Positions 1 through 6,424 of a stretch of 12,118 nucleotides of DNA are shown here, one piece after another (the first letter of the stretch is position 1; each line of letters begins with the position of its first letter). Origin of the DNA: Actinomycetota bacterium. Its GTDB lineage: Bacteria > Actinomycetota > Thermoleophilia > UBA2241. The stretch lies in contig JAAYBE010000383.1 of the NCBI GenBank assembly GCA_012719015.1, forward strand, positions 1 to 12,118. The letters are read 5' to 3'. The notes under the pieces were generated by a model, which was not told the DNA's origin, did no database searches, and was given only the letters and a program-made list of their open reading frames with translations. A program made the translations under genes and the position numbers.

Positions 1-242
1 CCGAACAGCTCCCGGACCTGGAGGCCCTCGGCCGCCAGGGCGGCTCCGTCCACGCCGACGTCGCCGATCTCGTTCTCGATGATGGCCACGCGGCGGGACG
101 CGGCGACGAGACGCCGGGCGATCTCCAGCACGAGCGTGGTCTTGCCCGAGCCGAGGAAGCCTGCGACCACGAGCAGCCGCGGACCCCGCTCCGGGCCGCG
201 GGCGTCGCCGGCAGCCTGCCCGGGGATGGAGAGTGAGCCCAT
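1..242 (-). CDS. CobW/COG0523-family P-loop GTPase, N-terminal part (cut by window edge)
   Basis: This minus-strand gene starts at ATG 242 and runs off the window edge, so only the first 80 residues are visible. After a 20-residue Gly/Ala-rich lead comes a Walker A loop, GFLGSGKTT (residues 28-36), then IIENEIGDVGVDGA (54-67), the switch region typical of CobW/HypB/UreG-type metal-cofactor GTPases. A GAGG Shine-Dalgarno lies 6 nt before the ATG and abuts the stop codon of the upstream regulator gene (8-bp gap), so the two are probably co-translated. Family members insert or chaperone metals or cofactors, notably zinc and cobalt-corrinoid. Being last in a corrinoid methyltransferase operon, it may load zinc into the methyltransferase or help maintain the corrinoid protein; that role is inference. 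The nucleotide-binding assignment is firm. The metal specificity and the C-terminal domain cannot be seen. Confidence 0.88.
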   Translation of the reverse strand, partial: MGSLSIPGQAAGDARGPERGPRLLVVAGFLGSGKTTLVLEIARRLVAASRRVAIIENEIGDVGVDGAALAAEGLQVRELF

Positions 243-250
243 GCTGCGCC

Positions 251-883
251 TCAGAACACGGCCGGCGACTTCAGGAAGATCACCACCGCCGGTCGCGTGG
301 AGGACGGGTTGCGGAACGTGTGCGGGTCGCGCGGCGAGTACGTGATCGTGTCGCCGCGCCTCAGGATGTACGACGCGTCCTTGAGCACGAACTCCAGCCG
401 GCCTTGCAGCACATAGGCGAAGCCGAACTCGGCGCCCAGCGAGTAGAGATCGTCGCCGGGCGACCCCAGCGGCTCGAGGTGCGTCTCGAACACCTCGAAG
501 CGGCGATCGTGCGGCGAGCTGACGAGCTCGTCGATCACGCCCTTGCCGCCCAGATACAGGGTCTTTCGATCGGCGCGACGCACGACCGGGCTGGCCGCGA
601 CGGCCGAAGCCCGCTCGAGCACCTTCGCGATGCTCACGTCGAGCACGTCGCAGAGCGCCAGCAGGGAGGCGATGGAGGCGCTGCTCTCGCCGCGCTCGAG
701 CTGGCTCAGGAAGCCCTTCGTGAGCCCGGCCCGGGAGGCCACCTCGGAGAGCGTGAGACGGCGCTCCACCCGCGCGGCGCGCAGATGCCCGCCCAGGTTC
801 TCCTGGAGCTGCTGCGCCGACCTCCCGTACACGCGGGCCGCCGACGCCGCCCCGCGCCCGTCTCCGGCGTCACCCCGGCTCAC
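251..883 (-). CDS. XRE-family HTH regulator with C-terminal cupin sensor domain
   Basis: The protein has 210 residues. An XRE/Cro helix-turn-helix spans about 30-90, including LTLSEVASRAGLTKGFLSQLERG (43-65, given in part: recognition helix KGFLSQLERG). A cupin_2 fold spans about 130-205, with FGFAYVLQGRLEF and RRGDTITYSPRDPHTF (185-190 carries the usual His). Such regulators bind DNA through the HTH and sense a small metabolite in the cupin barrel; the family also includes regulators of amine, amino-acid and corrinoid-methyltransferase genes. I chose GTG 883 because AGGAG sits 5 nt upstream. An in-frame GTG at 889 overlaps that AGGAG, so it has no usable spacing. The gene lies 28 bp after the corrinoid protein gene and 8 bp before the GTPase gene in one operon, so it probably controls its own operon. 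The operator candidate is the dyad at 2763-2775. The ligand is unknown; the methylated substrate or its product is the obvious guess. Confidence 0.9.
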   Translation of the reverse strand: MSRGDAGDGRGAASAARVYGRSAQQLQENLGGHLRAARVERRLTLSEVASRAGLTKGFLSQLERGESSASIASLLALCDVLDVSIAKVLERASAVAASPVVRRADRKTLYLGGKGVIDELVSSPHDRRFEVFETHLEPLGSPGDDLYSLGAEFGFAYVLQGRLEFVLKDASYILRRGDTITYSPRDPHTFRNPSSTRPAVVIFLKSPAVF

Positions 884-911
884 GGTCACTCCTGCAGCCG
901 CCGCGGCGCGC

Positions 912-1547
912 TCAGGCGCTGAGGAGCGCGTCGACCGCGCGGACCGCCTCGATGGCGTCGCCGGCGTAGGCGTCTGAGCCGTACTCGGCCACGAGCGCGG
1001 GCGTCACCGGGGCGCCGCCGATCAGGACCTTGGCGTGGGGAGCCTTGGCCCGGACGTCGCTGACGACGCGGCGCAGCGCGGGCAGCGTGCTGGTGATCAT
1101 CGCCGAAGCCCCTACGACGTCGGCGCCGCTGGCGATGTACTCGTCGGCGAAGCGCGCCACCGGGACGTCGATGCCCAGGTCGACGACCTCGTACCCGTTC
1201 GTCTCGAACGCGAGCGCCACGATGTTCTTGCCGATGTCGTGGATGTCGCCCTCGACCGTCCCGAGGACGACCTTGCCCTTGGTCTCGACGGCGTCGCCGA
1301 GATGCGGCTTCACGATCTCGACGGCGGCCTTGAAGACCTCGGCGGCGACGAGCAGCTCGGGAAGGAAGTACTCGCCCTCCTCGAACAGCTTGCCGACCTC
1401 GGTCATGCCGGGCGTGAGACCCTCGTTGATCACCGCGATGGGGGCGATACCGGAGTCCAGGGCCTGCCGGGTGAGCTCGAGGACCTTGGGCTCTTCCAGG
1501 GCGATGACGCTCTCGCCGATGACGGAGAGTACTGTGCTGTCGCTCAC
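912..1547 (-). CDS. Corrinoid (cobalamin-binding) protein of a methyltransferase system
   Basis: This 211-residue protein has the size and layout of the MtaC/MtbC/MtvC family. An N-terminal helical B12-binding-2 cap (about 10-85) contains FEEGEYFLPELLVAAEVF. A Rossmann-like B12-binding domain follows (about 90-210). The cobalt-ligand signature DIHDIG is at 101-106, with His103 as the expected lower axial ligand. SAMITSTLP (149-157) matches the conserved SxL-type region, and GGAPVT (177-182) the nucleotide-tail pocket. The protein should shuttle a methyl group between a substrate-specific methyltransferase and a second methyltransferase that delivers it to tetrahydrofolate or a thiol. The GTG start at 1547 is preceded by AGG 6 nt upstream. 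A longer in-frame extension to 1700 exists but would run through the end of the upstream gene and has no family resemblance. The gene follows the UroD-like methyltransferase by 40 bp, its expected partner. Confidence 0.93.
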   Translation of the reverse strand: MSDSTVLSVIGESVIALEEPKVLELTRQALDSGIAPIAVINEGLTPGMTEVGKLFEEGEYFLPELLVAAEVFKAAVEIVKPHLGDAVETKGKVVLGTVEGDIHDIGKNIVALAFETNGYEVVDLGIDVPVARFADEYIASGADVVGASAMITSTLPALRRVVSDVRAKAPHAKVLIGGAPVTPALVAEYGSDAYAGDAIEAVRAVDALLSA

Positions 1548-1587
1548 GTCGTGCCTGCCTTTCTTGCCGTGGTGCGGAGCCCGACGG

Positions 1588-2649
1588 TCACCGTGGGTAC
1601 GTCCCGTACATCCTGGAGGCGTCCACCAGCGCCTTCGCGTTGATGATGGGTCCGTGCGACGGGTACTCGCAGGTCGGACCGAGGATGAAGCCTCCGCCAC
1701 CGGCGAGGTCCTCGATCATCTTCCTGCTGCGCGCCAGGACCTCGTCGTACCCGACGGCGGCCAGATCCGGCGGCCACCACTCGCCGAACAGGACGGCGCG
1801 CGACCCGTACTTCTGCTTGTAGTCGGCCCAGGTCTCGCACGACGCCGGCAGTGCCGCGCACTGGTACACGTCGAGGTAGCCGATGTCGTCGAAGGCGGCG
1901 TCGATGTAGGGATTGGCGTCGCAGTTGTGCAGCACGAGCGTCGCGCCGGCTTCCTTGATCGCCGCGTTCATGCGGCGGAGGTGGTCGCCCTGCAGGCCCA
2001 TCCAGAGCTTCTCGCTCATGATGGAGCGGTTCCCGTAGTCGTGGCAGTTGACGATGATGCTCACGCCACGCCTGGTCAGGGCCCGGGCGTAGTCGATCAC
2101 GACGTCGGTGACCACGTCGAGGCCGAACTTCACCGCCTCGGGGTGGCGGATGCAATCCATGAGACAGGCTTCCATGCCCCGCAGCAGCCCCAACACCACG
2201 AGCGGTTCGGCGACGATGGCCGCCACCGGCACCGTATCGCCGCGCGTGGTGAAGAGGATGTCGGCGACCTCGAGCGTCATGGCGATGCGCTCCGCCTTCT
2301 CGACGTCGTACCGCTCCAGCTTGAAGTAGTCGTCCGGGGACTTGATGAGCAGGTCGTCCTTGTCGGAGTAGGCCGGCTGGTCGTCCTGGAAGACCATCTT
2401 CATGCCGAAGCCCGCCGCCTCGACCATCATGTCGAAGTAGGCCATGAGGCGGTCGTCGCCGATCAGGTCCTGCCACGCCAGCATGCACGAGGCCATCAGC
2501 CGCGAGCTCTGCACCATCTCCCCGTAGCTCACGCCCAGCATGTGGCGGGTGATCCCGTGCCCGGCGGTGAACACCGGCACGCGGTCCGGCGTGTCCCCCC
2601 TCAGCACAGCGTCGATGCGCTCGCGCGACGTCATGTCGCCGTTCTTCAT
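1588..2649 (-). CDS. UroD/MtaA/MtvB-type corrinoid methyltransferase
   Basis: The protein has 353 residues and belongs to the uroporphyrinogen decarboxylase-like superfamily used for corrinoid methyl transfer (MtaA/MtbA, MtvB and relatives). It starts with the typical MTSRERIDAVLRGDTPDRVPV (6-26, given in part: RERIDAVLRG). The zinc signature of the methyltransferase branch is present: HNC at 241-243 with a further Cys at 264, the His-x-Cys...Cys set that binds Zn2+ and activates a thiolate or substrate oxygen. Further Cys lie at 271 and 327. Genuine uroporphyrinogen decarboxylases lack this set. The ATG at 2649 is preceded by a strong AGGAGG about 5 nt upstream. As first gene of the operon beside a corrinoid protein, it is probably methyltransferase I, moving a methyl group from an unknown methylated substrate to cobalt. 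It could instead be a methyltransferase II acting on a thiol. No second methyltransferase or RACE-type activator is visible in the window. Confidence 0.88.
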   Translation of the reverse strand: MKNGDMTSRERIDAVLRGDTPDRVPVFTAGHGITRHMLGVSYGEMVQSSRLMASCMLAWQDLIGDDRLMAYFDMMVEAAGFGMKMVFQDDQPAYSDKDDLLIKSPDDYFKLERYDVEKAERIAMTLEVADILFTTRGDTVPVAAIVAEPLVVLGLLRGMEACLMDCIRHPEAVKFGLDVVTDVVIDYARALTRRGVSIIVNCHDYGNRSIMSEKLWMGLQGDHLRRMNAAIKEAGATLVLHNCDANPYIDAAFDDIGYLDVYQCAALPASCETWADYKQKYGSRAVLFGEWWPPDLAAVGYDEVLARSRKMIEDLAGGGGFILGPTCEYPSHGPIINAKALVDASRMYGTYPR

Positions 2650-2762
2650 GCTGGCCTCCTCCTTCACGCGGGGGGCGCCGGCTGAGCTATGCTTCTCCCG
2701 GCGGCCTTGGTTCCCGCCCGGCGCGCGACCCGCTGCGGGCCGGGTGCGGCACGTTTTGCTGC

Positions 2763-2775
2763 ACGATACCATCGT
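2763..2775. promoter_or_regulatory. Palindromic operator candidate over the minus-strand -10 box
   Basis: ACGAT-ACC-ATCGT is a perfect 5-bp dyad with a 3-bp centre. It covers the -10 box (2768-2763) of the methyltransferase operon promoter. A protein bound here would block that promoter while leaving the divergent one mostly open. The XRE-cupin regulator encoded in the same operon is the natural candidate; that link is inference. Confidence 0.45.
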
Positions 2776-2792
2776 ATGTCTTCACTTGACAA
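2763..2792 (-). promoter_or_regulatory. Probable promoter of the corrinoid methyltransferase operon
   Basis: Read on the minus strand, TTGTCA (2792-2787) matches the -35 consensus at 5/6. It is followed after 18 bp by TATCGT (2768-2763), a 4/6 match to the -10 consensus. Transcription would start near 2756, giving a leader of about 107 nt before the methyltransferase ATG at 2649. The -35 box almost completely overlaps the -35 box of the divergent promoter, so polymerase binding at one should exclude the other. Confidence 0.55.
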
Positions 2793-2815
2793 CAGCGTGA
2801 ACCCCGAACCATCAT
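2786..2815 (+). promoter_or_regulatory. Probable promoter of the tandem aminotransferase genes
   Basis: A perfect -35 box TTGACA (2786-2791) is followed, 18 bp later, by CATCAT (2810-2815), a 4/6 -10 match. The predicted start near 2822 gives a leader of about 40 nt. The spacer carries a short direct repeat, GAACC-CC-GAACC (2799-2810), which could be an activator or repressor half-site pair on one face of the helix. Confidence 0.5.
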
Positions 2816-2861
2816 CCACGAAGGCGGCGGACCCGGCGGCGGCCGGGAGAAGGGAGCGGTC

Positions 2862-4007
2862 ATGATCGGAGCGGACATGCTGGCGCGCTCCTTCCGGACG
2901 GCGGTCTGCGACATCGACTTCGAATGGCCGACGGTGAACCTGCTCGACGCGTGCCGTCAGTACGGCCTCGAGATCGACGACGTCGCCTACCTGGCCGCCA
3001 ACGAGAACCCCTACGGACCGTCGCCCAAGGCCCTCGCCGCCGCCACCGAGTCGTTGTCGCTCGCCCGCGTGTACCCGTCGCCGTCGCTGCGGTACGACGA
3101 GCTGCGCAACGAGTACGCGGAGGTCCGCGACGCACTGGCCGCGTACTGCGGCGTCCCCGCCGACATGGTCATGCCCGGGCCGGGCTCGGAGACCGTCCTG
3201 CGCTACGTGACCCAGGTGTTCGTGGACCCCGGCGACGAGATCGTCACGGCGCCGGAGAGCTACAGTGGTCACCCCTGGGCCTGCCAGATCATGGCTGCCG
3301 ACGTCCGCTACGTCCCGCTCAGGGACTACCGGTTCGACATCGACGCCTTCCTCGCCACGGTCAGCGACCGTACCAAGATGGTCTGGCTCTGCAGCCCCAA
3401 CAACCCCACCGGCACGATCATCACCGACGTAGAGCTCCGCCGTCTCGTCGCGAACGTGCCGGCCTCGACGGTGATCGTCTGCGACCAGGCGTACCAGGAG
3501 CTCGTCGACGACCCGTCGTGGGGCGACGCCACGCAGCTGCTGCTGGAGGGTCACCGCAACGTGGTGGTCCTGCGCACCATGTCCAAGGCGTTCGGGCTGG
3601 CCGGCCTGCGCATGGGCCACGCGATCGCCGATCCCGAGGTGTGCTCGCTCATCGACCGCATCCGCGAGCCTTACTACATCAGCGGCCCCTCCTGCGCCGC
3701 CACGCTCGCCGCGCTGGACGACCTCGACTGGTGCCGCGAGGTCGTGCGCAAGCTCCAGGCCGGCCGCCGCTGGGTGACGCAGCAGCTCACGGAGCTCGGC
3801 TGCACGGTGGTGCCGAGCCAGTGCAACTTCGTCCTGGCCGACACGGGCGTCGCCGCAGGCGTCATGTACGACCGGCTGTTGCGCCGCGGCGTCGTCGTCC
3901 GGCCGGGCGACATCTGGGGATACGACACGCACCTGCGCATCTCCATCGGCACCGACGAGGAGAACCGGCGGCTCGTCGCGGCCATGGCCGCCGCGCTGGC
4001 CGAGTGA
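2862..4007 (+). CDS. HisC-like PLP aminotransferase (fold type I), first of a tandem pair
   Basis: The protein has 381 residues and is a class I/II aminotransferase of the histidinol-phosphate aminotransferase/CobD group. Visible motifs are NENPYGPSP (47-55), GPGSE (106-110, phosphate cup), SPNNPTG (178-184, with the pyridine-contacting Asn181), DQAYQE (208-213; Asp208 and Tyr211), the PLP Schiff-base lysine Lys242 in MSKAFGLAGLRMG, phosphate-binding Arg250, and Arg359 for the substrate carboxylate or phosphate. The start ATG at 2862 has GGGAG 5 nt upstream. The first 45 residues differ from typical HisC, which begins with an RxPI...YxPG stretch. The next gene is a close paralogue 20 bp downstream. 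The gene shares a divergent control region with the corrinoid methyltransferase operon. Candidate activities are amino transfer to a keto acid derived from the demethylated substrate, histidinol-phosphate amino transfer, or CobD-type threonine-phosphate decarboxylation. The sequence does not decide among them. Confidence 0.9.
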   Translation: MIGADMLARSFRTAVCDIDFEWPTVNLLDACRQYGLEIDDVAYLAANENPYGPSPKALAAATESLSLARVYPSPSLRYDELRNEYAEVRDALAAYCGVPADMVMPGPGSETVLRYVTQVFVDPGDEIVTAPESYSGHPWACQIMAADVRYVPLRDYRFDIDAFLATVSDRTKMVWLCSPNNPTGTIITDVELRRLVANVPASTVIVCDQAYQELVDDPSWGDATQLLLEGHRNVVVLRTMSKAFGLAGLRMGHAIADPEVCSLIDRIREPYYISGPSCAATLAALDDLDWCREVVRKLQAGRRWVTQQLTELGCTVVPSQCNFVLADTGVAAGVMYDRLLRRGVVVRPGDIWGYDTHLRISIGTDEENRRLVAAMAAALAE

Positions 4008-4027
4008 CCACCGAGACGAGGAGCCCC

Positions 4028-5152
4028 ATGGACGCCGTCACACCGCCCGGCGCCGGCCACGAGGCCGCCTTCCGCGCGCCGATCGCCCACATCCGCGACT
4101 ACGAGCCGGGAGCCGACGCGGAGCAGGTCGCCGCCGCGACAGGCATCCCCTTCGAGGACGTCGTCAAGCTGGCATCGAACGAGAACCCGTACCCGGTGTC
4201 CCCGTCGGTGCTGCGCGCGATCGAGCGCCAGTTCGACTTCCTGCACAGCTACCCGTGGGAGGATTTCGGGCGGCTCAAGGCGGCGGTCGCGGCCGCGAAC
4301 GGGGTCCCGGACGCCAACGTCGTGCTGAGCGCCGGGTCCGCGCAGCTGGTCCTCAACCTGCCGCTGCTGTACGTCGACCCCGGCGACGAGGTGGTGCTCG
4401 CCCCGCAGTCTTACGCGCTCTACGAGGCCGCGAGCCAGGTGATGGGGGCGACCCTGCGGCGCGTGCCGCTCAAGGACTACCGCTTCGACATCCCCGCGAT
4501 CGTCGCCGCCTGCGGCCCGCGCACGCGTATCGTCTGGCTGTGCAGCCCCAACAACCCCACGGGCGCCGTCGTCACCGCGGACGAACTCGAGCGGCTGGTG
4601 ACGCAGGTGCCGGAGACGACCGCGATCGTCGTCGACCAGGCGTACCGCGAGTTCGTCGACGAGGACGACTACGGCGACCCGCTCGCCCTGCTCGCCGCGG
4701 GACACCGGAACGTCATCTCCCTGTGCAGCTTCTCGAAGGCCTACGCGCTGGCCGGCCTGCGCCTCGGCTACGCCATCGCCGACCCGGCCGTCTGCGTCAT
4801 GCTCGACCGCATCAGCGAGCCCTTCCTGCTGAGCCGGCCGGCCTGCGCGGCCGGGCTCGCGGCGCTCGACGACGATGAGTGGCTGGCGGCGAGCACCAGG
4901 ACGGTGCTCGAGGGCCGCGCCCTCCTGACGCGGGAGCTCACGGCGCTGGGGTGGGACGTGGTCCCGAGCCAGGGCAACTTCGTGCTGGCCGACACGCACG
5001 GCGACGGCCGGGCGCTGTTCCGGCGCCTGCTCGACGAGGGCGTGATCGTCCGGCCCGCGGACGGCTGGGGTTACCCCACCCACATCCGCGTCTCGGTGGG
5101 CCTCCCCGAGCAGAACGAGCGGTTCCTCGCCGCGCTCCGCCGGTGTCTCTGA
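4028..5152 (+). CDS. HisC-like PLP aminotransferase (fold type I), second of a tandem pair
   Basis: The protein has 374 residues. It begins with the classic HisC lead (RAPIAHIRDYEPG, 16-28, and KLASNENPYPVSP, 47-59) and carries SPNNPTG (173-179), DQAYRE (203-208), the PLP lysine Lys237 in FSKAYALAGLRLG, Arg245 and Arg354. From VPLKDYRFDI onward it aligns with the upstream paralogue at a constant offset of five residues through the last Arg, so there is no net insertion or deletion over 200 residues. The ATG at 4028 is preceded by GAGGAG 4 nt upstream, and the gap after the first gene is only 20 bp, indicating one transcript. The usual GN-GSDE cup is SAGSAQ here (101-106), so the acidic/polar phosphate-cup residues differ from biosynthetic HisC. 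It may be a true HisC or a substrate-shifted duplicate. No other his genes are nearby. Confidence 0.9.
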   Translation: MDAVTPPGAGHEAAFRAPIAHIRDYEPGADAEQVAAATGIPFEDVVKLASNENPYPVSPSVLRAIERQFDFLHSYPWEDFGRLKAAVAAANGVPDANVVLSAGSAQLVLNLPLLYVDPGDEVVLAPQSYALYEAASQVMGATLRRVPLKDYRFDIPAIVAACGPRTRIVWLCSPNNPTGAVVTADELERLVTQVPETTAIVVDQAYREFVDEDDYGDPLALLAAGHRNVISLCSFSKAYALAGLRLGYAIADPAVCVMLDRISEPFLLSRPACAAGLAALDDDEWLAASTRTVLEGRALLTRELTALGWDVVPSQGNFVLADTHGDGRALFRRLLDEGVIVRPADGWGYPTHIRVSVGLPEQNERFLAALRRCL

Positions 5153-5164
5153 CCGCGCAGCCGG

Positions 5165-5182
5165 CGCCGCGGTGACGCGGCG
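5165..5182. terminator. GC-rich hairpin between convergent genes (weak terminator candidate)
   Basis: CGCCGCG-GTGA-CGCGGCG forms a perfect 7-bp stem with a tetraloop, 12 bp after the aminotransferase stop, in the 85-bp gap between convergent genes. No T-run follows on either strand, so intrinsic termination is uncertain; in GC-rich genomes such stems sometimes suffice or assist Rho. Confidence 0.35.
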
Positions 5183-5237
5183 AGGCGACCCGCGACGAGC
5201 CGGTCGCCGCCCTTCCCCGGACCGCCGACGACCCGGC

Positions 5238-6293
5238 TCAGGCGTGGTCTCGCCTCGCCGGCCCGGCCGCCGCGAGACGCGCGTAGACCGCCTCATGGGC
5301 CGTGACGAAGGCGTCGCGGCCGAACCGCTTCTCCACCGCGCGACGGCACTCGGCCGGGTCGATCTCGTCGATGTGCGCGAACGCCTCGACCATGCCGTCG
5401 GCGTCGTCGACGATGAACCCGGTGCGGCCGTGCTCGATCACCTCGGGCACCGACCCGTGACGCGTGGCGATCACCGGCGTCCCGCAGGCGAGCGACTCGA
5501 TCATCACCAGGCCGAACGGCTCCGGCCACTGGATGGGGAACAGGGTGCACCGGGCACGCTCGTAGAGGCGCACCTTCGTGTCGTGGTCGACCTCGCCGAG
5601 GAAGCGGACCCTGTCCGAGAGACGGGGCTCCACGCGAGCGGCGAAGTACTCGCGCTCCGGCCCCTCGTTGACCTTGCCGGCCATGATCAGGCGCCGGTCG
5701 AGCCGCTGCGCCACGTCGACGGCGGTGTGCGCGCCCTTGTCCGGCGTCATCCGGCCGACGAACAGGAGGTAGTCGTCCTTCTCGGTACAGCACGGCATGT
5801 GCTCCACGTCGATCGCGTTGGGGATGGTGCCGGCGAAGTCGAGGTCCGGGAAACCACGACGCTGGGAGTCGCTGATGGCGATGAAGCGCAGGTCGGCGCG
5901 GAGCGCGGTCAGCGCCAGCTTCGTGTCCGGATCGGCCGGCCCGTGCAGCGTGGCCACCACGGGCGTGCCGATGAGCCGATGCGCCACTGCCCCCATGGCC
6001 CGGCCGGCGAGGCCGTCATGGTCGTGGATCACGTCGAACTCGTCGGCCCGCAGGTACGCTGCGAGGCTGTGCACGATCTCGAGGTGGCCGCCGTCCTCCA
6101 TCCGCTCGAACGGGGCGCGCGCGAAGACGTAGCTCAGCGCCGCGCGCGTCTCCGAATCGCCACTGGCGAACAACGTGACCTCGTGGCCACGCGCCACGAG
6201 CCCCTCGGTGAGGAGACTGACCACCGACTCGATGCCGCCGTAGCGCTGCGGCGGCAGCGGGAACCAGGGCGGCGCGATCATCCCGATGCGCAT
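5238..6293 (-). CDS. GT4-family glycosyltransferase (GT-B fold)
   Basis: The protein has 351 residues, usual for soluble GT4 enzymes. The N-terminal Rossmann domain opens with MRIGMIAPPWFPLPPQRYGG, where YGG (18-20) is the acceptor/phosphate loop; DVIHDHD (87-93) follows. The C-terminal donor domain starts around FVGRMTPDKGAH (178-189) and contains the retaining-enzyme EX7E motif in EPFGLVMIE (Glu258 and Glu266), then ACGTPVIAT (269-277) and PEVIEHGRTGFIV. It should transfer a sugar from a nucleotide-sugar donor with retention, on the cytoplasmic face, to a lipid, sugar or small-molecule acceptor that cannot be named. The ATG at 6293 has GGAG 7 nt upstream. A longer in-frame reading to 6386 lacks support. 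It is transcribed away from the PHP gene and converges on the aminotransferases; no glycan cluster surrounds it. Confidence 0.92.
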   Translation of the reverse strand: MRIGMIAPPWFPLPPQRYGGIESVVSLLTEGLVARGHEVTLFASGDSETRAALSYVFARAPFERMEDGGHLEIVHSLAAYLRADEFDVIHDHDGLAGRAMGAVAHRLIGTPVVATLHGPADPDTKLALTALRADLRFIAISDSQRRGFPDLDFAGTIPNAIDVEHMPCCTEKDDYLLFVGRMTPDKGAHTAVDVAQRLDRRLIMAGKVNEGPEREYFAARVEPRLSDRVRFLGEVDHDTKVRLYERARCTLFPIQWPEPFGLVMIESLACGTPVIATRHGSVPEVIEHGRTGFIVDDADGMVEAFAHIDEIDPAECRRAVEKRFGRDAFVTAHEAVYARLAAAGPARRDHA

Positions 6294-6424
6294 CACGGAC
6301 CTCCACCACGCGGGCTCGCCGGGTCGGATCGCGACACACCGACGGGGGCCCTCCGGTTGCATCCTACCCACGCCGCGCATATCCACCCGCTCCCCGCACT
6401 GGCCGGCGGGGTAGGGTAACCGGC
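6294..6424. promoter_or_regulatory. Divergent control region between glycosyltransferase and PHP genes
   Basis: This 131-bp gap must promote both flanking genes. For the PHP gene, TAGGGT (6412-6417) sits exactly 7 nt before the ATG at 6425, the geometry of an actinobacterial leaderless promoter; only a weak AGGG-like stretch could serve as Shine-Dalgarno. For the glycosyltransferase, TAGGAT on the minus strand (6366-6361) fits a TAnnnT -10 box, giving a leader of about 60 nt. No convincing -35 box or operator is visible for either. Confidence 0.4.

Larger units (their letters stand above)
2692..2852. repeat. 15-bp imperfect inverted repeat flanking the divergent promoter region
   Basis: The left arm CTTCTCCCGGCGGCC (2692-2706) and right arm GGCGGCCGGGAGAAG (2838-2852) are reverse complements at 14 of 15 positions, with the first 11 perfect. 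They lie 131 bp apart and bracket the two divergent promoters, so each transcript leader begins with, or contains, the same oriented motif CCGGGAGAAG. The plus copy ends 9 nt before the aminotransferase ATG; the minus copy lies 43 nt before the methyltransferase ATG. Paired regulator sites or a shared leader element are possible. Chance similarity in GC-rich DNA cannot be excluded. Confidence 0.4.

Noticed and set aside
1030..2685. A 551-codon plus-strand frame opposite the methyltransferase and corrinoid protein genes
   Set aside because: The minus strand carries recognisable families with Shine-Dalgarno sequences and catalytic motifs; the plus frame shows none and is a GC-driven shadow.
2650..2756. 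Cobalamin riboswitch in the methyltransferase leader
   Set aside because: A GCCGGGAGA stretch resembles part of a B12 box, but the rest of the box is absent and the leader of about 107 nt is too short for the full fold. The same stretch is explained by the inverted repeat.
2862..5152. Assigning the aminotransferases to a histidine biosynthesis cluster
   Set aside because: No other his genes are present and the divergent partner is a corrinoid system; HisC-like sequences serve many substrates.
6357..6385. Sigma70-type promoter TTGCAT-17-TATCCA upstream of the PHP gene
   Set aside because: Both boxes match consensus at only 3/6; the TAGGGT at 6412-6417 with leaderless spacing is a better candidate.
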